Shown one piece after another: positions 32,058 to 42,725 of a stretch of DNA of 64,000 nucleotides; position 1 is the first letter of the stretch, and each line of letters begins with the position of its first letter. The notes under the pieces were generated by a model. It was not told the origin of the DNA. It saw only the letters and a list, made by a program, of their open reading frames with translations, and did not search any database. This stretch comes from Anniella stebbinsi (lineage: Eukaryota; Chordata; Lepidosauria; Squamata; Anniellidae). A program made the translations under genes and the position numbers. The DNA lies in NCBI GenBank assembly GCA_029215795.1, contig JARDYH010000007.1, forward strand, positions 60,814,763 to 60,878,762, written 5' to 3'.

Positions 32058-33397
32058 TAGCTCTGACAAGAGCTCTTCAACTAGCAGAAGGGAAGACAGC
32101 TTCAATATTCACCGACTCCAAATTCGCCTTTGCAACATTGCATGCCCATGGAGCGATATGGAAGGAGAGAGGATTGCTGACTGCCAACAACAGTCCCGTG
32201 AAGCATGGGACCGAGATTCTGAATTTGCTTAAGGCCGTCAATAGACCAACGCAAGTGGCAGTGGTGCATTGTAGAGCCCATCAGAAAGGTGACGGTGAAG
32301 TCATCAGAGGGAATCGAAGAGCCGATGCAGCAGCCAAGAAAGCAGCTCGAGAAGGAACTATAGACACCGCAGTGCTGGCTCTTGTACCTCAGTTGAAGTT
32401 GCCAAGAGAACCTCCAAAGTACAGTGCCAAAGAGAATCAATTGGCAGAGAAACTAAGAGCAAGAGAGAAGAAGGATAGATGGTGGATGCTGCCGGAAGGA
32501 CAAGTGTTGGTGCCACAATGGACCCTCAGCCACGTAATCCAGGGATATCAACAGAGTATTCATTTGGGACCAGACGCCATGACCCAAGGACTTCAAAGAG
32601 TCATGGTGGGACCCAAGATGCGAAAGATGGCCGAACAGATAGTTCGGAGATGTTCTGTTTGTTGTGCCAACAACCCCAAGATTGCCCCAAGGCCCCCTCC
32701 AGGGACTGGGAAGCATGGACTTTTAGCAGGGGAATCTTGGCAAGTAGATTTCTCAGAGGTCCCCAGACAAGGACATTTCAAATACCTGTTGGTATTGGTG
32801 GACACTTTGACAGCTTGGACTGAAGCATTTCCTTGTCGAACGAACCAGGCCAAAGAAGTGGTTCGCGTAATGCTCAAGGAAGTGGTCCCACGGTTTGGGA
32901 TACCAGAGGGTTTGGCCTCCGATAGAGGACCCCATTTTGTTTCAGCAGTGACTCAGGGGGTTGCTAAGGCGTTGGGAATACAATGGGACCTCCACACGGC
33001 TTGGAGGCCACAATTTAGTGGACAGGTTGAAAGAATGAATCAGACTCTAAAAAGGCAATTAGCGAAAATTTGCCAAGAGACTCATTTGAAATGGCCAGAG
33101 GCTTTGCCTCTTGCCCTACTCAGAGTTCGCATTGCCCCTAGAGCCAAATTGGGAGTGAGCCCATTTGAATTGATGTATGGGAAGCCCTATCCTAAGAATC
33201 CAGTGGTGACGCATGGGAGTCAAATGCATGTAAGGGGGGAGGCATGGATAAAGGGTTATTTGCAGTCTCTCTCTGGTGTTTTGTCTTCTCTCCACAGATA
33301 TATCCACGAACGGCTTCCTTTGCCTCTGGACACGCCGGTCCATAAGTTTCGGGTCAGAGACCAGGTCCTAATCCGATCGTGGAAGGATGAGCCGTGA
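31990..33397 (+). pseudogene. ERV RNase H (partial) and integrase
   Basis: RNase H resumes in a second frame after TGA 31997-31999 (ARALPANTSAQKAELIALTR, FTDSKFAFATLHAHG). The first catalytic TDGS block is not visible. The integrase core is intact: D at 32747, D at 32921 and E at 33029, a D,D-35-E spacing. In the zinc-binding domain the usual HxxxH position reads YQQSIHLG, so one His seems changed to Gln; CSVCC remains. The frame stops at TGA 33395-33397, just after LIRSWKDEP, before the C-terminal GPY/F region. Confidence 0.9.
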
Positions 33398-33683
33398 GCC
33401 GCATAGTGTCATCCTCACTACCCATTCAGCCGTGAAGGTTGAAGGCGTGAAACCGTGGATCCACTATACTCGAGTAAAGGCAGCCCCGGAGGAGACAAAA
33501 GAGAAAGAAGTTGCAGCGAAAGTCACACCAGAGGCTGACTCAGACGGACAACGTTGGAAAGCTCAACCTATAGAAGGACTAAGGTTTCTGTTTAAAAGGC
33601 AAAAGAATGTGGAAAGTAATTGTTCTCCTGGGCCTAATAAGAGGAGGGCCGTGGGTTCAGAAGTCTGTAATAGGTCAAAATGA
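33387..33683 (+). pseudogene. ERV pol 3' end, separated frame
   Basis: Reads VILTTHSAVKVEGVKPWIHY and TRVKAAPEE, the end of a gammaretroviral integrase, in a different frame from the body. The GPY/F motif that should join them is absent, so a short deletion or shift lies near 33395. It overlaps the start of env in another frame, as in gammaretroviruses. Confidence 0.75.
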
Positions 33684-34935
33684 ATTGATTAAGAAGTTTG
33701 AAGCAAATGATAATGTGTAGGTACATATAGCCAAATATATAGTGAACACAACATACTTTTGTTTGAAAAGAGGGAACTCAGCACAAGATGTCCTTGCCTC
33801 ATGTATGATAGGAGTTCCCACACCTGTGAAACGTTCTAAGCTATTTCTTCAGTATAAGACCAACCTCAACAAACCTGCTACGTTTAGAGATTTTGCACAT
33901 TGGAAACCAGGGGTGACCCAGCTCAATGGAGAGATGTTTCACATCCAAGTTTTAAAGGTAACGTCACTCGGTAACACGGAGTGCATTCGATTTGTGGGTT
34001 GTACCAAAGATTGTGCAGAGGTTGCCAAAAAGGGAGATCCGCCACTGTGGTGCTTTGAAGTTACTGATTACCCATCTTGCCATGCTTACAGAGTCTTGCC
34101 TCCAGGATGGTTTTTACTTTGTGGGAGACAAGCCTATTCATACATTCCTGCTAATTCCACTGGGGGGCCTTGTACCATAGGTAGGCTGGCAGTGTGGTTG
34201 CCTAAGAAACCCCAATCTAGTCTCCAGAGGGTGACATCGTCTCCTCGCCAAAAGAGAAGAGTTGTTTTGGATGAGACATGCAATAGTAACGTGGATTTGT
34301 TGAGCAAAGCTGAAACCGTATCTTTAGCTGTATCCCTAGTGGGTGTTCCAGGTTTAGCAGTGGCTGATAGTGTGGAAGTGAATCAAGTGGCTTGTGCTCT
34401 AGCCAAAGGTTTGAATTATACATCACAAGCCATGGCAGCTCTTAACAGTGAAATCCAAGAGTTGCGAACAGCTACATTGCAAAATCGAGCAGCTATTGAT
34501 TATCTTTTACTAAGACACAACCATAGGTGCGAAGAATTTGAAGAGATGTGTTGTTTTAACTTGTCTGACCAGTCAGAATTGGTGGAATCAAGAGTGAGAA
34601 AATTGCATGACATTGTTGCCAATATAACACAAGATCAAGGGCTGGATCTCTCAGGGCTAACCTCATGGTTGACTTCATGGCTTCCTAACTTTTCATGGTT
34701 AAAGCAGGCATTTCTTTTTCTCATAATTTTAGTGTGCATCTTTCTTGTAGTTTGTTGCGGAATACAATGTGTGCCTTTATGTTGTAATGTTTTCAAGAAT
34801 GTGTTGCCAACTTCATCTAATCGTGTAATGCTTGTGAAGTCAACAGACCCGGATCCGATCCGAAGGAGCCGAGAGGAGGTGAAGAAATTCCTTGAGATGC
34901 GCAGTATGGTCGAGGGGCATAAGTCTGTTTTGTAA
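33607..34935 (+). pseudogene. ERV env, one internal stop, otherwise open
   Basis: ATG 33607 starts a signal-peptide-like stretch (MWKVIVLLGL). TAG at 33718-33720 interrupts the frame; after it the frame stays open to TAA 34933-34935, with the next ATG at 33805. A furin-type site RQKRR lies at 34246-34260. The TM part has a hydrophobic fusion-like segment (VSLVGVPGLAVADS), a heptad-like LNSEIQELRTATLQNRAA region, C(6)CC at 34528-34554, and a membrane anchor near 34708-34770 with a cytoplasmic tail of about 50 residues. The surface subunit is short, about 210 residues. The C(6)CC region resembles that of avian leukosis-type env. As it stands full-length Env cannot be made without readthrough. 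Confidence 0.9.
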
Positions 34936-34952
34936 CCAGACATATTCTCGAC

Positions 34953-34960
34953 AGGGGGGA
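34953..34960 (+). promoter_or_regulatory. Polypurine tract
   Basis: AGGGGGGA two bases before the 3' LTR, the expected primer site for plus-strand synthesis. Short but in the right place. Confidence 0.65.
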
Positions 34961-34962
34961 TT

Positions 34963-35495
34963 TGATAGACGCTGAAGGAATTTCAACTTGGAGAAAGTAA
35001 TGTCTCCTTAAGGTGTCTGTGTGTCTGCATTTGTCTCTGTGTAATGGAAGGGGTTAACTTTACTACCTGTCAGGATTAATTAATGGCTATGCCATAAAGA
35101 GGACAAAGAGAAGAGTTTTGAAGCCAATGAAACATCGAGTGTGGTCAGCGTGACTGGCACATAGCCAATTAGATGAAGTAGATCCTATAACTTACTCATA
35201 TATGCATATCTTATCTATGCACTTGAAATATAATCCCTTGAGCACAAACCTATTATGGTCAGTGTTATTAGACTGTAGAGGTGTTTGACCAATGAAAATG
35301 TTTTTTACTTCTGTGATCAAAGTTTATATAAGTGTGTGAAATCCTTTGTTCGCTGGACTCTTGATTTGCTGCGGCCGAGGTCCCTTTCACTGCAGTGAAA
35401 TCATTAAAAGGTTAAATTGAATTCTCCAGTCTCTGGGTCTTTATTGGGTAAGAGATCCCAGAGGCTATAAACCTCCTTCCCGTTGAAGGACAACA
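34963..35495 (+). repeat. 3' LTR
   Basis: 533 bp, TG...CA, same length as the 5' LTR and no differences found by eye. Its TATA at about 35323-35331 points at PRPSAP2, whose first exon is about 0.9 kb downstream. Confidence 0.97.
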
Positions 35496-35499
35496 TAAT
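35496..35499. repeat. Target-site duplication, right
   Basis: TAAT, matching 28135-28138. Confidence 0.85.
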
Positions 35500-35540
35500 C
35501 ACTTGCAGTCCAAGCACATCTGGAGGGCCACATGCTGCCC
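35500..35540 (+). repeat. Right arm of an H1 hairpin MITE
   Basis: TTGCAGTCCAAGCACATCTG then GAGGGCCACA, the right arm of family H1. No left arm is seen on the other side of the provirus, so this is a half element. Confidence 0.55.
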
Positions 35541-35746
35541 ACAACTTGCATTTAAAGCAGGAAGTAAGCTGTCCCAGTGGAATGTCGACCTACCTGAGTG
35601 GGGAAGTGCACATGTGTGTCTCTCCATCCTGAGAACACTGGCATGGGTGTGTGTGTGGGTGTCGGGAAACACGCATCCATGACGGACTGATGCAAAGGAC
35701 TCTCCTGTACCAACCCCATTATAGTGCTCGTTTTTTGCCCGTTTGG

Positions 35747-36301
35747 GTGTTTGGCAGTCATGAGGAAGGGTGAGGCTGGTATTGTGGGGAGTGGGTAGGA
35801 AAGAGAAGAGAAACGCTGGACACGCGTGTTTGATGGTGTTGAAGAAAGATGAGCATCAGCGGTACTGGTATTGTGGAGGGGAGTAGGAAAGAGAAGAGAA
35901 ACACACTGAGCACGCGTGTTTGGCGGTCCTGAGGAAAGACAAGAGTGGGCTGGGCTGGTGTTGTGGGGGGACAGAAAAAAGAAGACGAACGCTGAACACG
36001 CGTGTTGGCAGTCGTCAGGAAAGACAAGAGTGGGCGGGGCTGGTGTGGGGGGACAGAAAAAAGAAGACGAACGCTGAACACGCGTGTTTGGCAGTCGTCA
36101 AGAAAGACAAGAGTGGGCGGGGCTGGTGTGGGGGGACAGAAAAAAGAAGACAAACGCTGACCACGCGTGTTTGGCAGTCGTGAGGAAAGACAAGAGTGGG
36201 CGGGGCTGGTGTGGGGGGGATATAAAAAAGAAGACGAACGCTGAACACGCGTGTTTGGCAGCCGTGAGGAAAGACGAGCGCCGGACACGCGTGTCCGGCG
36301 C
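35747..36301. repeat. Minisatellite, about 83-bp unit, seven copies, with GC boxes
   Basis: Units begin TGTTTGGCAGTCGTGAGGAA and end ACACGCG; each junction makes the palindrome CACGCGTG. Inner units are about 83 bp, the outer ones diverged or shortened. Three units carry GGGCGGGGC at 36032, 36115 and 36198, exactly 83 bp apart. The array runs into the PRPSAP2 CpG island. Stop-poor reverse frames arise only from the composition. Confidence 0.93.
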
Positions 36302-36660
36302 GGGTGCGTGGGGGCTCGCTTGGCCCGTCTGGCCCACCCCGGGCGGGGAGTGAGGCGAGCGCCTCAGGGCCGCTCCGCCCCCTCAGACCTGTCATGCTCG
36401 CCGACGCCGCCATTTTGCAGCCGGACGGAGCTCGGAGGCTCGTGAGGAGGCGGCGGCAGCGGCGGCGTCTGCGAGGGACGGGCCTTGCCCAGCCCTGCCC
36501 AGCCCCGCAGGAGCGCCCGTCTCGCCCGCCCGCCAAGGGGGCCTGAGGGTCGCCGAGGGAGCAGGTAACGGGGGAGGGGGCGGCGCGCCCGGCCACGTGG
36601 CTTCCTCGCCGCACGGACCCGCAGAGCGACCCTCGTGTTCGCCCCCCGGTCTGTGTCTTT
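36290..36660 (+). promoter_or_regulatory. PRPSAP2: PRPSAP2 CpG-island promoter
   Basis: Very GC- and CpG-rich block with no TATA box. A YY1-type element, CAAAATGGCGGC on the minus strand, lies at 36406-36417, a usual position close to a housekeeping start site. GC boxes of the adjoining minisatellite lie just upstream. Confidence 0.75.
36400..36564 (+). other. PRPSAP2: PRPSAP2 untranslated exon 1
   Basis: GC-rich leader ending at a GTAACG donor (36565). The start is estimated from the YY1-type element. It would splice to the acceptor at 44038-44039. No initiation codon in it leads into the protein. Confidence 0.65.
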
Positions 36661-36769
36661 TAGGGGGTGGGGTGGGTGGGGAGGGGGCGATGATGGTTTC
36701 CGACATTCAGGTCGGAGTTCGGTGGGAAGGTCCAAGTTGCGTGTAAAACCCCTTGTTTTGTGTACCTAT

Positions 36770-37060
36770 CGAGCGTGTGTGTAATACACACATATGGGGA
36801 AAGAGAAGTATGTGTGGGGTGTTTTTTATGATATGAATATGCATGCGTGTATATATGCATGTGTGTATATATGTATGTGTGCGTGTTTATGTCTGTCTAT
36901 TTATGCATACATTTATTATATATATATATACACACACACACAATTTATACATGTATATACTGTCGTATTTTCTCTCTTCCTCTGTGCGCATGTGTGTGTG
37001 TGTGTGTGTATACACACATTATTTATAGATGTATTTACTCTCATATATTGCTTATTTGTT
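36770..37060. repeat. TG/TA-rich simple sequence
   Basis: Interrupted TG, TATG and CA runs, including (TG) at 36989-37008 and (CA) near 36931-36940. It yields a long but spurious open frame. Confidence 0.85.
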
Positions 37061-37222
37061 TTTAGTTGTTTACACTGTTTTAATTTTTCTATATTTCAGT
37101 CTATTTTTATTATGCTGTGTTTTGTAGTTTTAACAATTGTTGTAAATATAAATGTGCATGAGGGCTGTGCACAAATCCTCCTTGAATCTAACATAGCAAT
37201 ATATTTATTTAATTGTAGATGT

Positions 37223-37240
37223 CCCCCCCCCCCCCCCCCC
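37223..37240. repeat. (C)18 homopolymer
   Basis: The longest C run in the window. Confidence 0.95.
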
Positions 37241-40044
37241 TTTCTCTTTTTGGGTGTGAGGGCTGAATGATAATTCTGTCATGGGTTTTGTGATGATTGA
37301 ACACTGTCAGCTGCCTTGAAATCCATAATGTGAAGGCTGGGATATAAACACATTAAATAAGATTGAAATGGGGGCTGAGGGGAGGCGGTGGTGGCGATGT
37401 GGGGTCAGGGAGAGAGAGAAAGAAGGGGGGACGGAGGGTGTGCTTTTGTGTCCCTACATCACACTGATTGTGTATGTGGGGGGGGGATTGAGAAATCTCC
37501 GCTTGTGAGTCTCCCACCCCTTTTCCATGTGATGGGAGGCTTTTTGTGGTGAATGGATATTTAGCTATTGTTGGTGTACTTTTCAGGTTGAGCTGTGCAG
37601 ACCCCAAATCTAGCTGTTCCTTATCTGTTTCAAGCAAAAATAAAAATAAAACAGGTGAGGTGAGGGAGAAGAAACAAATCAGCATGTTTGTTTCTCCATC
37701 TTTCGCACCAGTTGTATGGGGGAGGCAGAGTTCTTCATTGATGAGACGCACATCATGTTTTTATTCTGGGCTGGCGGACCCACAGATCCTGAACGTAACT
37801 TTTTCTTATCAATGTAAAATAATGCAACAACAGATGGGATTGTAAGGGAAACGAGGCTGTACCTCCACACGAATATAAGGCAAAAGGGTGGCCTGTCTCC
37901 ATTTCTCTCTCCTCATGCCTTCCCTCTTTATTAAGAAGCAGCTCGGCCCTCAGTTGTAATGCGTATAGTGGGTTGTATTTCCTAGTTGATATACATAGGA
38001 GTGTGACCATTTTGGATTTTAGCACCTAGGATTTAGGGATAAGTGGTGAGAAATCCTTTACATTGTTGTCTTGTATGTTCAATTTAAGTATTTGGAATCA
38101 ACAACTAAAAAGTCCTTCATGTCATCAGGATAAAAAAAGATAGTCTAGGTAATGTTAGTGTTTCTCTCCCTGGCCTGTGCACAAAAGAGAGGAAATAACC
38201 CCTCCCCTCAATTCTTATGTGCCCCCTAACCACCAGCCTCCTCCTAAAACACAATTGGAGGATGGGGAGATCCCCCCCCCCCCCCAGTTCTATATTCTTC
38301 TGTGTTCGCTGCTGTCCTTTAGGAGAGTTACAGATGGCAGGATTCGGCTTCATTGTTAATTTTGTATGGTGCTGATCCCCAGGGCTTGATGCATTTGGTT
38401 CATCTCTATTATCCTCATCCTTTTAGCGGCACAGTAACAATGGCGGAGGCCTTGTGCGCAGAAGCTCTAGCTGGGAGAAGCTTCCTCCTTTGGGAGTTGT
38501 GGTGATGCCCATCTCTCTTCAGCTACTGAAAGCCTTTGTGGTCCAGGGGCGCTGTCAGGACCCCATGGCTATAAATGACTAGGATTCAATGCAGCCAAGT
38601 CATTTGCCCTGTGCACAATGAGTGTGGTATGTGACTATAGCCAAAGCAATATCGTAGGAATTGAATTTTGGTTGTGCTAAATAAACTTGTTTTCGTGTAC
38701 TGCCGTTCTGTGGATTTGAGCTCAGATTATTCCCGTTGGCAATAACTGAATGACGGCTCCGAATTAAGATACAGAAGAGCGACTGCGTAATGTCTGTGTC
38801 TAATCTTTCCCTGTCTGTTAGTAATAGGAGACCTGTCTTCATTTCCCTTTATTAGGACACGGAGGATGATTTCAGTCACTGGACTTCTGAATCCTGTAAA
38901 GGTCTTTAGCATTTGTTGACACATATTCCCATAAATAATTAGGCATACATGTGCTCCAGTTTTGCACCAGTTCTAGTAATGAACAAAAAAATATTAGTGC
39001 AGACATGTCTGTATGGTCCTTGCTGAACTAGGACCACTTTTCTTGTTTTCTCCTTGTGAGCGGGGACGGATCGATGCTTGCCTTTAGTGTCATTTCCGTA
39101 GATGCAGTAGTTTGGAATGTTAATTATACATATACTCTGTTTTCCATCCAACTTCAGCAGTGGATAAGGGCTTATGGGCCTATAATTATTTGTAACATTG
39201 GTGCTTCAAACTATCTTGGTGAGTGGGATCGCTTGAAGGACTGCTTACTGCTGCTTAGTGGTTTTGAACCCTTTGTTTAGCCTCCTGCCTCTTATCTTCC
39301 TACCTGATTAATAATGCTGATCTGCTGACTGTGAAGTGCTGAGTAGTGCTAACTTTAGAGTTGCAGTCCTAAGCATACTTACTAGGATGCACATTAAACA
39401 CATAGATGGTTGCACCGGTCCATGAGAAAAGAACCCAAAATTCATAGTTAATCAATACCTTTATTGGGACTGACCAAAATTAATAGGAGGTAGCTCTTAC
39501 TGAATTTGATAGAGAAGTTGCTTTTGAGTAAACATGTTTAGGATCACCCTGCACAAGTTGACTTCTGTGGTGCTCTTTAGCCTTCTCATGAGAAGCATTT
39601 TCTTCTATCGTATCAGGTGGATTTAAACATAAGGGCTATATTCTATGCATGCTTATACGTTTAAAATAATATATCTTATTGACTGTATTTATGTATTGAC
39701 TTTCCTCCAAAGCACTTAGCTGTTTATATTTTATGTCCATTTGCAGTTTACAGAAGGAACAGAGAGGGAAGAGGAAAATAAATAAATTCAGACATGTGTG
39801 TATGTAATTATATATAATGCATTCCTGTTGCCTATTTGGAATTCTAATGTACCAAGAAGCAGACCATGCCGCTTACAATTATGGACAGATGTTGCTGAAA
39901 GCAAGCAGCTAGCCATCAAAGGAGAGAGCATGAAAATGCATTCATTAGACTACCAACAGTGGTGGGTCTTATCAAAACTTTTTTTTTTAAGTATTTGTCT
40001 CAAGAACTTCAGCATGCCGCAGAGGATTCTGGGCATGTTCTAAA

Positions 40045-40155
40045 AGAGGGGTGGGCAACTTCTAGTCCTGCAGATGTTTTGGCCTACAGCTCCAATGATC
40101 CCTCACCATTGGCTAGAGCTGATGGGGGTTGTAAGCCAAAACATCGGGAGGATCA
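40045..40155. repeat. Hairpin MITE family H1
   Basis: Left arm GATGTTTTGGCCTACAGCTC; right arm GGGGGTTGTAAGCCAAAACA then TCGGGAGG. Confidence 0.65.
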
Positions 40156-42654
40156 CAACTCCCCCCACCCACCCATGTTGTAGAGCGAGATAGAGTTCAT
40201 GTTAGGCCTTTCATCATTTGAGTGTGCTCAAAAAATGTGCCCAACCTGTACATGTGAGCAACTTGCGGCCATAGGCTGCTCTCCGTCTTAGCCTGGGATA
40301 CTCCACCCCCTTTTCCCCACCACCCAGCTGATCATGTCTTGATTAGCCTTGTTTTTGGCCTGGCAGATTATGGCCTTCTCGCCACACTCATGTGGCTTCT
40401 GAAAGGTTCTATGGGAGCCAATGCAGCTCCCAACGCCTGTTCTACTGCATCGCTACTCTCGGGGTGGGGGAAAATTGGTAATGATTGATTGGCAATGCAA
40501 GCTACTCTATTGCTTGTTCTGTCACATAAGGAAGAATATTTGACATTTGAGGCTAAGCATCGTCAACGACACAGATATGGTGTCATGTATTTATTATGGG
40601 CTTTCTACTGGGCCCAGGAAGTACACATTGGGATAACCTACTGAGCCCCTTTTGGGTGGTCGGATGTTCCCATTGTATGGCCTCCAATTCCTGAAGCTCT
40701 GCAACAGTTCTAAAGTTGAAGACTCTAGCAAACAAGTGGAATGGATACCTACTTTAACTCTTACAAAGACATTGTAAAATTACCAGCTGTTGTTGCTGGA
40801 GAGCTTTGGGCACTTACTTCCAAGTAAGCATGCATAAAGTTAGACTGTGGCTCCTGTTTTGTTCAGTGGGACTTGCTTCTGACTAAGCGCAGAACAAGTT
40901 CAGAGAACACAGAACAGAAATCTCTCTTGTCTCCAAACAGATATAATTCTGAAGGCTTGTAGACTGCATGGACACATATTTTAGAATATATTTTTTCATT
41001 TTATAGCAATTCATTAGTGTATGCATGCTTGTTCAGGAAGCATGAATCTTGAAATGAGAAAATTTGTTTTGAAATGGATCCACTCTGCTCCATGCTATGT
41101 TAAAAGGTGCTATGAGGTGCGTTTTGTGCAGAGTGTGGGGAACCTTTAGAAGTCCAAACTGCTTCATTCCTGTAGGCCCAAACGTGTCTTCAGCTAACTG
41201 ATGTTTAGTCCCTTTCCCATTCTGGAAATCTATGTTAGCCCATGTTTTGAAAATGTGCATGTTTCCACTTTTCATAGGTTGTATCGCGTAAATCTTTAAG
41301 GCCTGCCTCACTTGTGCTAGTCCTAGCAATCACCATAAAAGCGTTTGTGAGCGTAGAACGCTTTTGCTTGCTGGATAGTGGTTTTCCTGTCTCCGTTGTG
41401 TTGACATTTCTGCTTCCTTCTTGCTTGTACATTTTTAAAGGGGTAGCTTCTGCTTTTGACATTGTTGCATACACTACTGTCTGATTTAGCTAATTCCATG
41501 TCTATCTACAAGTCTGTAATATTTCTTCCCTCCAAATAGCTACTCTTTAATGGGCAAAGTTCTGATTTACGTGAGTGGAGCTTTCAGCCAGGGTTTTGCT
41601 ATGAATGAGATTCTTCATCCTCCCCTTAGCTGTGGAAATTCCACCAAGTCTAGACAAACAAAATACAGCTTGTTTGCAGAGGCTGGGAAAGAGCTTAAAT
41701 AACGGTATTGCTTGGTATTAGACGGAACTATGACTAACAGCATTTGTATAGTTGTAGGGAGCAGGGGTGTTCCTCTCCCTAATTATGACATGTTTGTGAT
41801 GATTTGTCTGATGTTGATAGCAGATAGGCTGAACTGCTTTTTAAAAAAATGTTGTCTCTGGTATTGGAACTTAGATGTATGATGAAGGGATTGAACTACT
41901 TTTATAGGCAAACTGCAACTTAACTTGATAGATGATGATGATGATGAGATGATGATTATCGACAACATCAGCAACAACAAAATAAAACTTTTTTCAAGTT
42001 CTAATCTGACCCTGGCGGATGACGTCCTCTTCCTCAGTTTCACTTACCTGTTCCAAACAGCTTACTTTTTTAAGGGCGGTAAAAGGAATTTATGATGATG
42101 ATGGTTATCTTGAGAATAAAGACCTTTGCAATGATTCTGTTTTCTGCTCTTGTTTCCACTGCCTTCCAACACTTCTACATTCTCTGCTGTGTTTCTACAG
42201 GTTGAAGTTTGACGTCAAAGGATGATAACAGTTTTGTATCAAAGGACAAGAGGGATTTAGTGCTGTGTGCTAATTTTACTGAGCGTTTTCCTCAGTCGCA
42301 CCCTTTATTTGTAAGTGCTTCTAAGATCATTTTTGTTTTAGAATTATACGGTGGTGGGATACTTTTAATGGACCGAGGAGCCGGGAACCCTTTTATCTCC
42401 GGTGGGCTGGCTTGCATGTGTAGGAACATTAGAAGTGGTTGATTCAAGAGTTGCCCGGAGTCTGCAGCTCTGCGTTAATGCAGGTCCAACAACCCAGCTG
42501 CAAATCTGTCTTCGTTGCAGCCCCCCCCCCCCCATGTTCTTGCACTGATTTGAATCCTCCCTTTCTATGCACCAGAGAACTAAAACCAGAGATTGAAATG
42601 AGTTTGCATTTTTGCCCCCAGGATAATGAAGTTCAAGACAGCAATTCCGTTCAT

Positions 42655-42725
42655 CTGTTCCATTTCTGTACCACCCAATAAATCACTCTTGGGTGGTTTA
42701 CAAAGATTAAAAACCATTAAAAATA
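42655..42725 (-). repeat. LINE 3' tail fragment
   Basis: ACCACCCAATAAATCACTCT then GGGTGGTTTACAAAGATTAA: the reversed end of an L2-like LINE. Confidence 0.5.

Larger units (their letters stand above)
28139..35495 (+). mobile_element. Endogenous retrovirus, class I (gamma-like), complete provirus outline, defective
   Basis: A 7357-bp provirus in the order LTR, primer site, gag, pro, pol, env, LTR, in the same orientation as PRPSAP2. Both LTRs are 533 bp and look identical base for base; they are flanked by the 4-base repeat TAAT. Gag and pol carry several frameshifts, in-frame stops and an in-frame loss of the reverse transcriptase core, so the copy cannot replicate by itself. Env keeps a long open frame after one stop. 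The gag/pol layout, the polymerase-env overlap in different frames and the 4-base duplication point to the gamma-like group. The env TM ectodomain looks more like that of avian leukosis viruses. It is an old-virus family but apparently a recent insertion. Confidence 0.95.

Noticed and set aside
33742..33804. Env start at 33742
   Set aside because: The codon is GTG. The plausible viral start is ATG 33607, cut off by TAG 33718; after the stop the next ATG is 33805.
35747..36301. Possible CRISPR-like direct repeats
   Set aside because: Units are contiguous and similar along their whole length, with no unique spacers; it is a eukaryotic minisatellite.
35758..36614. Long minus-strand open frames (176 and 199 codons) and plus-strand frames through the minisatellite
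   Set aside because: They arise from repetition of a stop-poor unit; 83 is not a multiple of three, so the frame changes every unit, and no start context, splice site or homologue supports a gene.
36794..37270. A 158-codon frame rich in Tyr, Ile, Cys and Val
   Set aside because: Translation of TG/TA simple sequence followed by a C run.
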